A stretch of 64,000 bases of DNA, taken from assembly GCA_016844945.1 (NCBI GenBank), contig JAERTJ010000222.1, positions 1 through 64,000 on the forward strand, given 5' to 3'. Of the stretch, positions 46,081 to 56,100 are shown piece after piece. This stretch comes from Fidelibacterota bacterium. Its GTDB lineage: Bacteria; Fidelibacterota; UBA8477; JABMPR01. The notes under the pieces were generated by a model, which made no database searches, was not told where the DNA came from, and saw nothing but the letters and a program-made list of their open reading frames with translations. Position 1 is the first letter of the stretch. The number at the start of each line of letters is the position of its first letter. A program made the position numbers and the translations under genes.

Positions 46081-46400
46081 TCATGTCAACCTGGGGAGGT
46101 CGCTGGGATAGGCTTCATTCCCTTGGAGGTCTTTATTCCTACGTTAAGAGACTGGGAAACACACTCCCACAACTGTCTTTGCGAGTCCGAAGGGTGAAGC
46201 AATCCCCGAAATTCCACAAGAAAAGGAAGGGGGAGTGAGGAAGTAATTTAACGAACAGTTCGTTGCTTTCGTCCTATTCGTTGCAAAAAAAGAGGGATCG
46301 TCACAGTCGTTGCCCTTCTTCGCGAAGAAGGGTTGGGGTTTGGAACAGCTTATCAAGGGGCTTTAGCCCAACCTTTTGGCTTTCCAGCGTGTCCTATTTT
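46081..46400. repeat. Intergenic palindromic repeat, copy D (diverged)
   Basis: This diverged copy keeps the same order of elements: AGGTCGCTG, CTCCCACAA, TCTTTGCGA, GCAATCCCC, ATTCCACAAG and AGAGGGATCG. Its inverted repeats are longer than in A-C: AACGAAC-A-GTTCGTT (46250-46264) and the perfect 20-base palindrome CCCTTCTTCGCGAAGAAGGG (46313-46332). It lacks the CCCCGGTCT palindrome. It lies between the protease-like LamG gene and the LamG gene at 42875. Confidence 0.8.
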
Positions 46401-46410
46401 GATGTTGTGA

Positions 46411-48798
46411 CTAGCGCAAGTACACCATTTTTATTACTCTGGAATGACCACCCGCACTTAATTGTGCAAAGTACATCCCTGTGGCAACCTGGATTCCGTT
46501 ATCATCGCTTCCATTCCACTGTAATTGATGCCAGCCTTCGCTCTGATACCCTGGTTCCAGAGTTTTGATGCTGTTTCCTTTTACATCAAAGATCTCTAAC
46601 GAAACATCGGCGTCTTCTTTTAACCCAAATCGGATTGTTGTAGTGGGATTAAATGGGTTGGGGAAATTCTGAACTAAAGAAATATCGGTTGGGTATAAAC
46701 TTTCATTCTGAATGTTCACAGGATTTGGCCATCCCCCTTCAGAATACAGTGTATCCAGTTCAGCTTGAGATAATGCATAGTCAAAGATTCTTATGTCATC
46801 AATGTTTCCTTGAAAGTACAGCGGCACTCCTGGAAAATCATAATCCCCATTCGCAGTTCCGATGCGAAAACTATTGATATTTCCAACAGCAACATCATTC
46901 AGGTCCAGGGCAGTAGAGTTTGCAGCTAATTGTCCATCAATGTACAGTGAGACCTCATCATATACGCCATTCGTGTTATACATAACTGTGGTCGAGATCA
47001 TATGCCATTCATCGTCTAAAAGGTCAGTTACTCCTGAGGTATTTGCATATCCAACCCAACCAATATCCAGAAGTAGATTTCCAAAACCAACCATGCCACC
47101 ATCGGGAATGATTAATCCATGGGAACCCAGGTCCCAATAACTAAGATTTGTATGAGCAAGAATAACTCCTCCAGAATTGCTTTTTACAAAAGCATTCCAG
47201 GTGTAGTCAACTTGGGAATTAATCTCAGTTGGCTGTATAACCTCCAGATAATCATCGGTACCGTCAAAAAGCATAGAGCTTTGGGCAACGCCAAATCTAT
47301 CAGTATCAAGAGTTGCACCCATTATTGTACAATGATTTCCTTGACCCGAAGCATCATCTGCATTCCCATTCATGGAATAATACGCCAGGAGCCCCTCTAT
47401 TAGATCAATCGGCTCAACGATTGGAAACATATTAAATTCTTGATCATCAAAATATGCAATTCTGTTGGGAATGGTTTGTAGAATTGTATTTGCCAGCTCA
47501 TCTGAAATTCGGTCAACTCTATATCGAACCGCAATATAGGTGAGAAAGCTCTCAGCAATATCCTCTCTTTGGGGATGGTCCTGTGCATAGGTAGATATAA
47601 AAGTAGGATCTGCAGACTGAGCACTCAGCCACAATGGGTCATTGGCATGATATGAATCCAGGGATGTGTGTGAAGCCTCATGAACGAAGGTTTCTTCAAG
47701 GATTCCATCAGCTTCATATGCTGCAGCCTGGTCGGTGTGAATGAGTAAATTGTTGTTACCACCACCAAAAGGCTCTAACCCATTATGAATCCATACAGTC
47801 TCAACATCTGACCTCAAAACTGTAGGTAATTGGCCAATCACCCATCCATATTTTAGCGCTTCAATTCCAGCCAATGAATCCGTTCCAAACTCAGGGTTGA
47901 CTTGAATTTCTGCTGACAGCCCGTCATTGAAGCTCGCCTGGAACAAAAATGCATTAACAGTAATCCAATCTTCAACTCGGCGGTCATACATTGTACGCAT
48001 GCCCTGACCACTATACACTATCCCCTCAAATGTACTCAAATCATCTGGGGTAATTATATCAGGATCTAAAAATATTGTACCTCCGAAAGGCGGGTCAACA
48101 ACTGGATATCCTTCCCATCCGCCCTCATGGAAAAGTGTATCAACATCTGATAGCGACAACTCATGATCGAAGATTCTAATATCATCCAATTGACCGGCAT
48201 AACCTTCTTGCAGGTTTGCGTTTATGCCAAACTTTAGTGGAAAATCACTTATTGCAAGTTCATCCTCCCAGTCGAAAGCAACCGTTGATAGCTCACCATT
48301 TAAGTAGGCTGATGCGGTGGAAGTGGATTGGTTAAAAGTCACCACAATATGTTGCCAAAGATTTCGGGTCAGTGGTCCAAAACCCAAGGTCTGTTCATCA
48401 GCTCTAAACTGCCATTCGTTCAATGTATTATTCGCAAAAATAGCGAATTTTCCATAGGGGTGAAAGTGAGTCTCAGCATGTTGTTTTATTAAAACTGTAC
48501 TATAGTCAGTTAAATACTCGCTTCCTGGCTTGACCCATAAGGAGATCGAAATCTCTCCAGTAATATCCAATGCGCTGTGATCTGGGATCTCGATATAATC
48601 GTCAATACCATCAAAGAAATACGCAGAATTATCAAGGTCGAATCTATCTGGGATGAGTTCCGCAGTATTCACAACAGCGTGATTGTTGTTCCCCGACTGA
48701 TCATCGGCATTGCCATTGAACGGATAATATGCGACTGGAACCTGACTAAATGTAAATGCAACTACTACACATTGTATAAGGAATACTAATTTTATCAT
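46411..48798 (-). CDS. Secreted LamG / HExxH metalloprotease-like protein with T9SS sorting domain
   Basis: The 795-residue protein has a signal peptide (to about residue 18), an N-terminal LamG domain (about 22-225), a central region (about 240-460) and a second LamG (about 470-700), ending in a sorting domain (NFPNPFNPTTT to VIKMVYLR). The central region holds HEASH at 373-377, with a further His at 384 and an EDIAESF segment around 412-418 that could supply the third zinc ligand, as in gluzincin-type peptidases. The motif and its helical setting suggest a zinc metallopeptidase flanked by two carbohydrate-binding-like domains, but no named peptidase family was recognised. It is probably released or surface-bound. 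Confidence 0.72.
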   Translation of the reverse strand: MIKLVFLIQCVVVAFTFSQVPVAYYPFNGNADDQSGNNNHAVVNTAELIPDRFDLDNSAYFFDGIDDYIEIPDHSALDITGEISISLWVKPGSEYLTDYSTVLIKQHAETHFHPYGKFAIFANNTLNEWQFRADEQTLGFGPLTRNLWQHIVVTFNQSTSTASAYLNGELSTVAFDWEDELAISDFPLKFGINANLQEGYAGQLDDIRIFDHELSLSDVDTLFHEGGWEGYPVVDPPFGGTIFLDPDIITPDDLSTFEGIVYSGQGMRTMYDRRVEDWITVNAFLFQASFNDGLSAEIQVNPEFGTDSLAGIEALKYGWVIGQLPTVLRSDVETVWIHNGLEPFGGGNNNLLIHTDQAAAYEADGILEETFVHEASHTSLDSYHANDPLWLSAQSADPTFISTYAQDHPQREDIAESFLTYIAVRYRVDRISDELANTILQTIPNRIAYFDDQEFNMFPIVEPIDLIEGLLAYYSMNGNADDASGQGNHCTIMGATLDTDRFGVAQSSMLFDGTDDYLEVIQPTEINSQVDYTWNAFVKSNSGGVILAHTNLSYWDLGSHGLIIPDGGMVGFGNLLLDIGWVGYANTSGVTDLLDDEWHMISTTVMYNTNGVYDEVSLYIDGQLAANSTALDLNDVAVGNINSFRIGTANGDYDFPGVPLYFQGNIDDIRIFDYALSQAELDTLYSEGGWPNPVNIQNESLYPTDISLVQNFPNPFNPTTTIRFGLKEDADVSLEIFDVKGNSIKTLEPGYQSEGWHQLQWNGSDDNGIQVATGMYFAQLSAGGHSRVIKMVYLR

Positions 48799-49101
48799 GT
48801 GATTGCCCCTCCATGTGAATTAATTTTTACTAAGACTTAACACAAACATCGATTCTTGTGACCCTGAATCACGACCGACCCATCCCACTATTGTAGATTG
48901 AGGATACTGTGATAGCTAAATTATTATTTAGGATGATCACCTGAACTACATCCTCAGACTGTGTTTCACAACTACTGACAATGGATTTTCTCCATCTTGA
49001 GTACAAATCCAACCCATAAACGTCGCTTGCCAATCACTTTTGCACTAACAACCCCAGATTTTGCATCAATCAGCAATTAAGCCTCCTCATATTGAATCCA
49101 G
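48799..49101. other. Intergenic region, nothing recognised
   Basis: The 303-base gap separates two minus-strand genes. It holds no coding-like frame, no hairpin with a T-run and no copy of the palindromic repeat. It presumably carries the promoter of the gene that starts at 48798. Confidence 0.3.
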
Positions 49102-49845
49102 TTATTGGTTTCCAATGACCAGTCTGTGTGCTACTCCTGGACTATTCACAGTATATTTTTTTGAATGTATCTGAATCTCTTCTCCCAGCCCTTTGTCGAA
49201 TGCAATCTTGAAATAGGTGTTTATAGGAACGACCAGAGCACCAAATACTGCTCCAGACAGGCCGCTTAATATGATTTCTTCAGTTTTTACTGTGGATTTA
49301 TCTGTATTTTCTAATTCATCCTCAGCACGCTGAATTGTACTTGCGGCTCCGGCGATTGCTCCGGCACCCGCCCAAATGAGCATGAGTCTTGGCGACTCAA
49401 ATAGATCTTCTCTTGTAAATTTCCGGTCATAGATGGAAATGTTGGTAACCTGATTGAGAGGAATAAATAATGTGGGATTCTCAGAACCCATAATTTCAAT
49501 CTCTGATTCTGGCTCAAGATAAGATTCTGGCATATCCACTCTGGTTTTCCAGACATGAGATCCTACTCTGATGAGACTATCATTTGCCTCGATAATGGTC
49601 ACTGTAACAGGGGGGTCCTCAGGACAAACGTCTTCACAATTTTTTGCTCTGGCACGGGTTTGTAAAATCGACCCATGACTGTTCCACTCTATGAACAGTT
49701 GCTGATTTTCTCTGACCACTACGGAATCATTATCGCTTTGAATGATAACAGGTCCAGAATCGGGCAGAATCAGTTTTGGTGCATGACTACAGCCAAATAG
49801 TGAAGTGAAAAATATGATTGTAGCGAAAACCTGGATAAAGCGCAT
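49102..49845 (-). CDS. Hypothetical lipoprotein
   Basis: The roughly 247-residue protein has a lipoprotein signal with the lipobox-like SLFGC near residue 18 and then a beta-rich region (about 25-135). A Gly/Ala-rich hydrophobic stretch (about 150-165, IWAGAGAIAGAAS) and another near 190-215 (GLSGAVFGALVVPINTYF) resemble the glycine-zipper segments of some outer-membrane-associated proteins. A TTG two codons upstream with GGAGG at spacing five is an alternative start to the ATG at 49845. No family is recognised and there is no clear operon partner; the next upstream gene ends 96 bases away. Confidence 0.6.
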   Translation of the reverse strand: MRFIQVFATIIFFTSLFGCSHAPKLILPDSGPVIIQSDNDSVVVRENQQLFIEWNSHGSILQTRARAKNCEDVCPEDPPVTVTIIEANDSLIRVGSHVWKTRVDMPESYLEPESEIEIMGSENPTLFIPLNQVTNISIYDRKFTREDLFESPRLMLIWAGAGAIAGAASTIQRAEDELENTDKSTVKTEEIILSGLSGAVFGALVVPINTYFKIAFDKGLGEEIQIHSKKYTVNSPGVAHRLVIGNQ

Positions 49846-49946
49846 AGACAAATCATCCTCCCCTTGATAATCCCTACCTCACTGGATGCCATTGGGTGAC
49901 CCAAATTAGCTGAGTGCTACGCCCTTCTGACATCATTATTTTTGCT

Positions 49947-50894
49947 TTACTCATGTATCCTTAAAATAAAATCCTCAAAGGCAGCCACCTGGGCATCCCT
50001 ATCAGCTTGAGTGACTTCTTCGCGTCCAGCCAATCGCGTGAAGACATGTAAATCAGAATCTATCATTTCAACATCTACAGATGTGCCATCACTCTCTGTG
50101 ATTCCCTTGTAAATCATCAAGGCACCCACAGCGTCTGCCGCAGCGTCCTGGAGACTCTTATAGACTTTCAATCGGGTCCCGTCAGGGAGGTCAAACCCAT
50201 CCTCTAATTCCAGGCGAATCGTATTGGCCAATTCCATTAACTCCTGTAAGGTCTCCTGAGGTCGGAATGTATACCAATAATTTTGAGTCTCCGCGTTGGT
50301 CTCCGTTTCTGTGTATCCCAGCATGGGTCCTACGACTTTGATGATAGATAGCAGCTTGTTCCCCGGTACGATCATAGGGTCTATGAGGAAGATTTCGTTG
50401 GGCGCTTGAAAAGCACTAAATGCGTCACTTGCCAACAGCTCCAACATGAGAGGACATCCAGTTGATGAACCCGCCAGGCTGATATTCGTATAACCCAGAG
50501 CATCAAGCCGTCCATACTCTTCAAGAATAGGATCACGCCAATCTTCCCAGCTAGATGCTTTGAAAGATTCATAATCACGACCATGCCCTCCCAGCAGTAC
50601 CTGAGAAATCAAAACATCCTGATCTGGTTCTGCCCAATCACGAAACTCGTCCCATTCAAAGGTGGTGGCGGTATATCCATGAGCCGCAATAACAACGGGT
50701 GTTGAGAGCTGGGCCGCAGTAGGTGTTGGGTATGCATGCGAAACAAGATATTGAGCAGGGTCATAGATTGAAGCATCAAAGATGATATCTCCATCCAGCA
50801 TGGTCTCATCGTCGATGACTGGATTTTTTTCACACTGGGCAATGAGTAGGATAGAAATTATGAGAATGACCATTTTTAATATTGAGCGGATCAT
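49947..50894 (-). CDS. Alpha/beta-hydrolase lipoprotein (lipase/esterase-like)
   Basis: The 315-residue protein has a hydrophobic leader with Cys21 (LLIAQC); the Gln before the Cys is unusual for a lipobox, so lipidation is likely but not certain. The body is an alpha/beta hydrolase: oxyanion-type VVIAAHGYTATTF, nucleophile elbow LAGSSTGC with Ser144, a candidate acidic residue in FLIDPM (Asp172), and His283 in DSDLHVF as the probable catalytic histidine. It is likely an esterase or lipase acting at the cell envelope. Its ATG overlaps the stop of the preceding outer-membrane protein gene by four bases, so the two are coupled. Confidence 0.8.
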   Translation of the reverse strand: MIRSILKMVILIISILLIAQCEKNPVIDDETMLDGDIIFDASIYDPAQYLVSHAYPTPTAAQLSTPVVIAAHGYTATTFEWDEFRDWAEPDQDVLISQVLLGGHGRDYESFKASSWEDWRDPILEEYGRLDALGYTNISLAGSSTGCPLMLELLASDAFSAFQAPNEIFLIDPMIVPGNKLLSIIKVVGPMLGYTETETNAETQNYWYTFRPQETLQELMELANTIRLELEDGFDLPDGTRLKVYKSLQDAAADAVGALMIYKGITESDGTSVDVEMIDSDLHVFTRLAGREEVTQADRDAQVAAFEDFILRIHE

Positions 50895-51433
50895 TTCAGG
50901 TATCCTCCCATCAGTGTGTAATTCACCATTAGGTTAAGAAAAATGGGATAGAGTGTTCCTGGACCATTCAATCCATCTCCTGTGATCAAGTTGTAGCCAA
51001 GCGTCGTCGTCAGATCAAAGGGCCCGTCAATGTCATAACCCAGACCAAATTCAGCTGAAAGCATCATGGATTTATTGGGGAGCTCAGAAAATATTTCAAA
51101 CTCCGTATCCAGGACAAAGAGACCTGTATTCAATTTTATAACGGGATTGATCAATTTACCTGACCGGAAAACGAATCCAGCGGAGAGAAGATATTCTTCC
51201 TGCTTCAGAGCATTGCTCCCCATGGCTGAACCGAGCCTGCTACTGACAAAACTTGCACCCAGATGCAGTTTATTATTCATCAACCTGTCAGAGCTATACC
51301 CCAGCGCCAGACCATTCTCATAATATAGATTTGGTGTTTTTTGCATTTTCAGCCCCAGTTTGATGGTGTTGTCAGCAAAAAGCAGTGTTGAACATCCGAA
51401 CACGATCAAAAGAATACGAAATAATCGATTCAT
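50891..51433 (-). CDS. Small outer-membrane beta-barrel-like protein
   Basis: From the ATG at 51433 (GGGAGGG upstream; ATGs three and more codons earlier are less well placed) the product has about 180 residues with a signal peptide ending near LLFA-DNT. The mature part alternates polar and hydrophobic residues in short strands (YENGLALGYSSD, KLHLGASFVSS, YLLSAGFVFRSG, EFGLGYDIDG, TTLGYNLITGDG), as in small eight- to ten-stranded barrels of the outer membrane. The family is unknown. It leads the coupled pair with the hydrolase lipoprotein, so a role in presenting or exporting that enzyme is conceivable. Confidence 0.6.
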   Translation of the reverse strand: MNRLFRILLIVFGCSTLLFADNTIKLGLKMQKTPNLYYENGLALGYSSDRLMNNKLHLGASFVSSRLGSAMGSNALKQEEYLLSAGFVFRSGKLINPVIKLNTGLFVLDTEFEIFSELPNKSMMLSAEFGLGYDIDGPFDLTTTLGYNLITGDGLNGPGTLYPIFLNLMVNYTLMGGYLK

Positions 51434-51849
51434 CATCCCTCCCATTAATCCCACACTTTTACATTAGTTATGTCACAATATAATTAAGACTAGCAAACAT
51501 CAAATTGCATTATCATAGAACCAATCCCTCACATTATGTTATCACTACATAAAAAAATAGATTCCAGCTATACTTATCCTGGAAACAGTCCTCAAGCCTT
51601 CAACATATGTGGTCAGGGGTATTGGGTATCAACAATTTGTCGTTTCTATTTTCAATAAAAGTATCTTCATTGTCTTGCAGCTGTGAACCTCACTTGGCGA
51701 GTCTATAACGAGTCCTGAGAACACGGATGTTAAAGATTTTCCTAACATTTCCTCTTCAATGTTTGGCTTCCCAGTATAATTCAGATTAGTTTAACGGTAT
51801 ATATTCTCATTTTTTACAGAGAGAACTACTCAAAATTAGAGGTCACACC
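51434..51849. other. Divergent intergenic region
   Basis: This roughly 415-base AT-rich region separates divergent genes, so it should contain promoters in both directions. No strong motif, hairpin with T-run or coding frame was found. Confidence 0.35.
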
Positions 51850-52929
51850 ATGGGGCGATGTAAGTCACAAAATGCTCATACGAATGTTATTGGAGACGCA
51901 ACGCTTCTGGATATCCTCATGAACAATCTTCCTGATACCATATATTTTAAGGATAAGGAAGGGCGCTTTATAAAGGTTAATTCGCATCAGGCTGAAATGT
52001 TAGGTGTGCCCAACACAAAAGATGCCATTGGGCGCACTGATTTTGATTTCTTCCCTGAATCATTTTCCCGTGTTGCGCGAAATGATGAGTTAACGATTAT
52101 GAGCTCAGGTGAGGCTATTCGAAGTAAGCTTGAGCGCCTGGTGGACAAAGAGGGTAAAGTAAAATGGTTCTCCGCAACCAAAGCACCCATACCAGATGAA
52201 AATGGGAAATCGATAGGTATAGTTGGTTTATCCAGGGATGTGACGGAGCGGCAAGAGATGGAAACCTCAATGGAGGAGCTCAATAGTTTAAGAGAGTTGC
52301 TCCTGGATATCATTACTCATGACCTGAAAAACCCTGTAGGGGTGATTCAAAATGTGTCCGAAATGGCTCTGGAGGAAGATCCTGAAAATGATTTCTTACA
52401 GTTAATCCATTCTACCAGTCAAAGTCTGATACAAGTTTTACAAAATACTACCCTCCTAAGCCAAGCTGCTATGGGTGAAACTATCCCAATGGAAAAACTT
52501 GATTTGGTAAAGATTATTGATGAATCGGTCGATGAGTTTTCTCTCTCCTTAAAGCAAGCGAATCTTGATATAGAGCTTGATCTTCCAGAGAGTTTCCCTG
52601 TGGAAGCCAATATACTCATTACTGAAATTTTTAAGAATTTCCTGAGTAACGCAATTAAATATGCACGAGATGGTAAGCTTATTCGCATTACACTAGAAAA
52701 TGATAGTCAAAGTGTCATGGTGAAAGTGCTAGACCAGGGAACCACGATACCAAAAGCAGATCGAGAAAAGGTTTTTCAACGACACCACCAGCTGGATGCA
52801 GAATCGAAACGTGGTCGAGGCCTTGGTCTGGCAATTGTAAAACGAATTGCTATCGCACACAACGGAGAGAGTTGGGTCGAGCCAAATATTCCACAGGGAA
52901 ATGTCTTCTGTCTGAGACTCCCCTTATAA
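51850..52929 (+). CDS. Soluble PAS histidine kinase
   Basis: The 359-residue protein has no membrane segment. A PAS domain (about 20-140; LPDTIYFKDKEGRFIKVN) is followed by a kinase core with H-box DIITHDLKNPVGV, N-box FLSNAIKYA, and G-boxes DQGTTIP and GRGLGLAIV. The G1 box lacks the usual second glycine (DxGxGI reads DQGTTI), which may weaken nucleotide binding. There is no receiver or neighbouring regulator; it stands alone on the plus strand among minus-strand genes. Its transcript probably ends at the shared hairpin at 53085-53118. A GAGG element about ten bases before the ATG is the only ribosome-binding signal. Confidence 0.88.
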   Translation: MGRCKSQNAHTNVIGDATLLDILMNNLPDTIYFKDKEGRFIKVNSHQAEMLGVPNTKDAIGRTDFDFFPESFSRVARNDELTIMSSGEAIRSKLERLVDKEGKVKWFSATKAPIPDENGKSIGIVGLSRDVTERQEMETSMEELNSLRELLLDIITHDLKNPVGVIQNVSEMALEEDPENDFLQLIHSTSQSLIQVLQNTTLLSQAAMGETIPMEKLDLVKIIDESVDEFSLSLKQANLDIELDLPESFPVEANILITEIFKNFLSNAIKYARDGKLIRITLENDSQSVMVKVLDQGTTIPKADREKVFQRHHQLDAESKRGRGLGLAIVKRIAIAHNGESWVEPNIPQGNVFCLRLPL

Positions 52930-53084
52930 ACCCCTCGTTATTAATTATACTTTTACGAACAACTGCATCCAGCCGTCACGATAGGAGTTGTATTTCTGAA
53001 AAATCAATCGGGCTTGGCCTGGATTTTAATCGACTAAGCACACGCCTGGCATGGGTTATTGAACCAGAATGCTATCCAAAACGA

Positions 53085-53118
53085 AAAAAGCCCCTGAGCG
53101 TTAGCTCAGGGGCTTTTT
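53085..53118. terminator. Bidirectional Rho-independent terminator
   Basis: A perfect 15-bp stem (AAAAAGCCCCTGAGC paired with GCTCAGGGGCTTTTT) with a 4-base loop lies between the convergent PAS kinase and 2333-residue protein genes. It gives a T-run after a GC-rich hairpin on both strands. Confidence 0.93.
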
Positions 53119-53140
53119 GTTACTTATGTGGCAGTACTTG

Positions 53141-56100
53141 TTACTTCAAGTACAACATCTTTATTACCTGGCTGTATCTGCCAGCTCCAATACGGGCAAA
53201 GTAAACACCGGTACTGATGGTTAGACCATTATTGGTTTGACCATCCCAGTTCAATTCATACCAACCTGCTGATTTGTGACCTGTTTCAAGGGTCCGCACA
53301 ACATTTCCACGGACATCATAGATGACCAGCGAAACATTGGAATCTTCAGGCAATCCATAACGAATGGTGGTACTTGGATTGAAGGGGTTGGGGTAGTTCT
53401 GATCCAAGACAAACTCTGTAGGTAGAGCAAGCGTTCCAGCAAGTGAAACCGTACCAACAGTGAACTGAAAAACTTCAGATTCAGTGGATAGATCATCATG
53501 ATCAGTGGCAATAACTCTCCACCAATATTGTGTATCTACGGGTAAATCTTCAGTCATTTCAAATTCAACATTGGATTCTACATAGGTCTCGAATGCCATA
53601 TCAACAAAGTTCGAATCCGTTGCGATCTGCAAGGTATAGTTTGCATAGTCGAAAGGATCTGGATCTACTGCAACTTCCCATGAGAGGGTTGGGTTTGCAG
53701 GTAAACCTGCATCACCATCCTGTGGACTTAGCAGCGCAAAGTTCATCGGCGCTTCAGGCATGAGATCAGTCCAGAAGGTTTTACTTTCTGAATGTGAAAC
53801 ACCCTGATTTTCATCCATGGTGATCACTTCCCAATAATACTGTGCATTGTCCTCAAGTTCTCTTGGTAAGGTCAGAGCATTGGTATCGAGCAGGACGGAA
53901 TCCATTTCCATTCCATCACCCCACCAGTGCATCTCATAGGTCAGCTGATCATTTGGATCTGCATCAGTTGCAGGTGTCCAGTACATCTCAGGTGTCAGGC
54001 TCAATACCTGGACAGAATCTGGAGTAATAAGATCTACCATGGAAGGCACATCATTCTCCTGATTAATGGTAAATTCCTGGAAGCCACCCATATTGGATGT
54101 CATCACACCTGAATTATCTTCAGCAAAGACCATCCATCGATAAATGGTGTTGTCATCTAATACCCATTCTGGTGCAAAGCTAGTATCTACAATGGATTCT
54201 ACTGTATCCATGTCATCCCAGCTTGTTCCAACGATGAGTGTGTAATGAATTTCATCACCAATATCTGGGTCAGTACTAGTCATCCAACTGAAAACCGGAC
54301 TTAATGACTGGAGCTCTTCACCTGCCATCGGCATGGATAGAGCAAATGCTCCAGGAGCTTCAACCATTGAGTTAGTCCAGAAGGAAACGGTATCCGAGAA
54401 TGTCTCAAAACCGTATTCGTCAATTGCAGCAACGGACCAGTAATACACCTGGTTCTCCATGAGATCTTCCATGGGTGTATAACGTGTGCCCATTATTTCA
54501 ATCGGTTCAACGTTTGTTAGATCAGGATCTGTTCCCAGATACAGATCATAACCAATGATCAGCTCAACTTCACTGTCATCTGTATTACGATTCTCTTCGA
54601 CCTTAGCTTTGTCATTTTGGGACTCACTCAAGCGTGCAGTGATGTCCATAGGTGGTGGACAGGACTCCCATAAGAAGTCTGGTGTCAGAGTTGTCACCAT
54701 CATACCTGCCACAGGGCTAAGTGCCACTATAGGTTGCATTGGCCCACCCTGGTAATTCAGATCAAAGGTATAACTGAACTCATGGGGTGATGGCCAATTA
54801 GAAACAATCAGGAAGTAATCACCTGCCATGATTGGCACATATTCAAAGGAACCACCGCTTGACCCACTGGCTATAGCAATGATCTCACCTTCACCATCAG
54901 GACAATTTTCCATGATGAACATGGCTGACCATTGATCGCCAGCATCAGCAATATTTCCATTGATGGTACCATCTTCGGGAATGCTAAAGGCATAGACGAT
55001 ATCGATACCATTCATATAGGATGTTTCTGAGGTTCCATAATCATTATTGAATCCAGCAGAACTTCCCATTTCTCCCATGACAGGAAGTGTCAGGAAGATA
55101 GGATCACTACACAGGTCACCCTGCAAAGCAGGTTGTGGTGTTGCACAGTCCTCATTGGAATGACCGGATTCACTCATGTCTTCCATGGTCTGTGTTGCTG
55201 TGTAGCAGTACTCAGTTCCATTGGTGACATCATAGTCCGTGTAGAATGGTTCAGTGAGACCACTCATCATCAGGCCGCCGTCACGATACACAGACCATGT
55301 TGGCATGTAAACATCCTGCTCAACTTCAAAGTATACTGAGTAATCAAAGACTTCACCTGAAGAGAAGGAGGCTACAACTACTTCAAAATAATACATTCCA
55401 TCAGCAGGAAGCTGAAAGCTGATCATTGAGGAGTAACCCAGACCACTATCATCATCAGAATCGATCATGGTACCGGTTGCATCATAGAGATACATATAGG
55501 TATCAGTTGCGAACTCGTCTGAGTTGAGAGGCATGGTTTCAACAGTAATGATGTTGCCAGCCAAACCTGAGATAGCATAGAAATCACTATCATCAGTTGG
55601 GCATAGTGCTGCATTCAGAACATCGCCGTCAGCTACGCTGGTTGCTTCGTTCATCACATCGTTGGGCTCATAAGTATCCACAAGAACGTCACACGGATCG
55701 CCAAGACCCATGATGTCCAGGGAATAGCTGCCAGCTTCAGAGGCATCATACCCATAAACAACGACATAATAAGTACCTGCAGCTAAACCAGAGACAGAAA
55801 CCCCTGAAAACAAACCACAGTCATCGTCATTATAAGCGATGGATCCCTCTGGCGCACCAAATTCTGGCCATGCCACAAAGTCATCACAAGATGCAAACAC
55901 TGCAATCTTCGAATCAAGTGGACCATCACTCTCACAAAGTGACAGGCTGATACTCTCATAACTACCATCCGTGGTAAAGCTATACCAGTCATATGCTCCA
56001 GCAAGTAGATCACCTGCCAGGGGTCCTGCATTTACAGAACCATAACTGATGGCTTCCGCACAAGTTTCACCGGCTTCTCTAATGCCACTACTCATCATGT

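Noticed and set aside
39206-46400. CRISPR array
   Set aside because: The repeats are hundreds of bases long, few, separated by whole genes, and there are no short regular spacers or cas genes.
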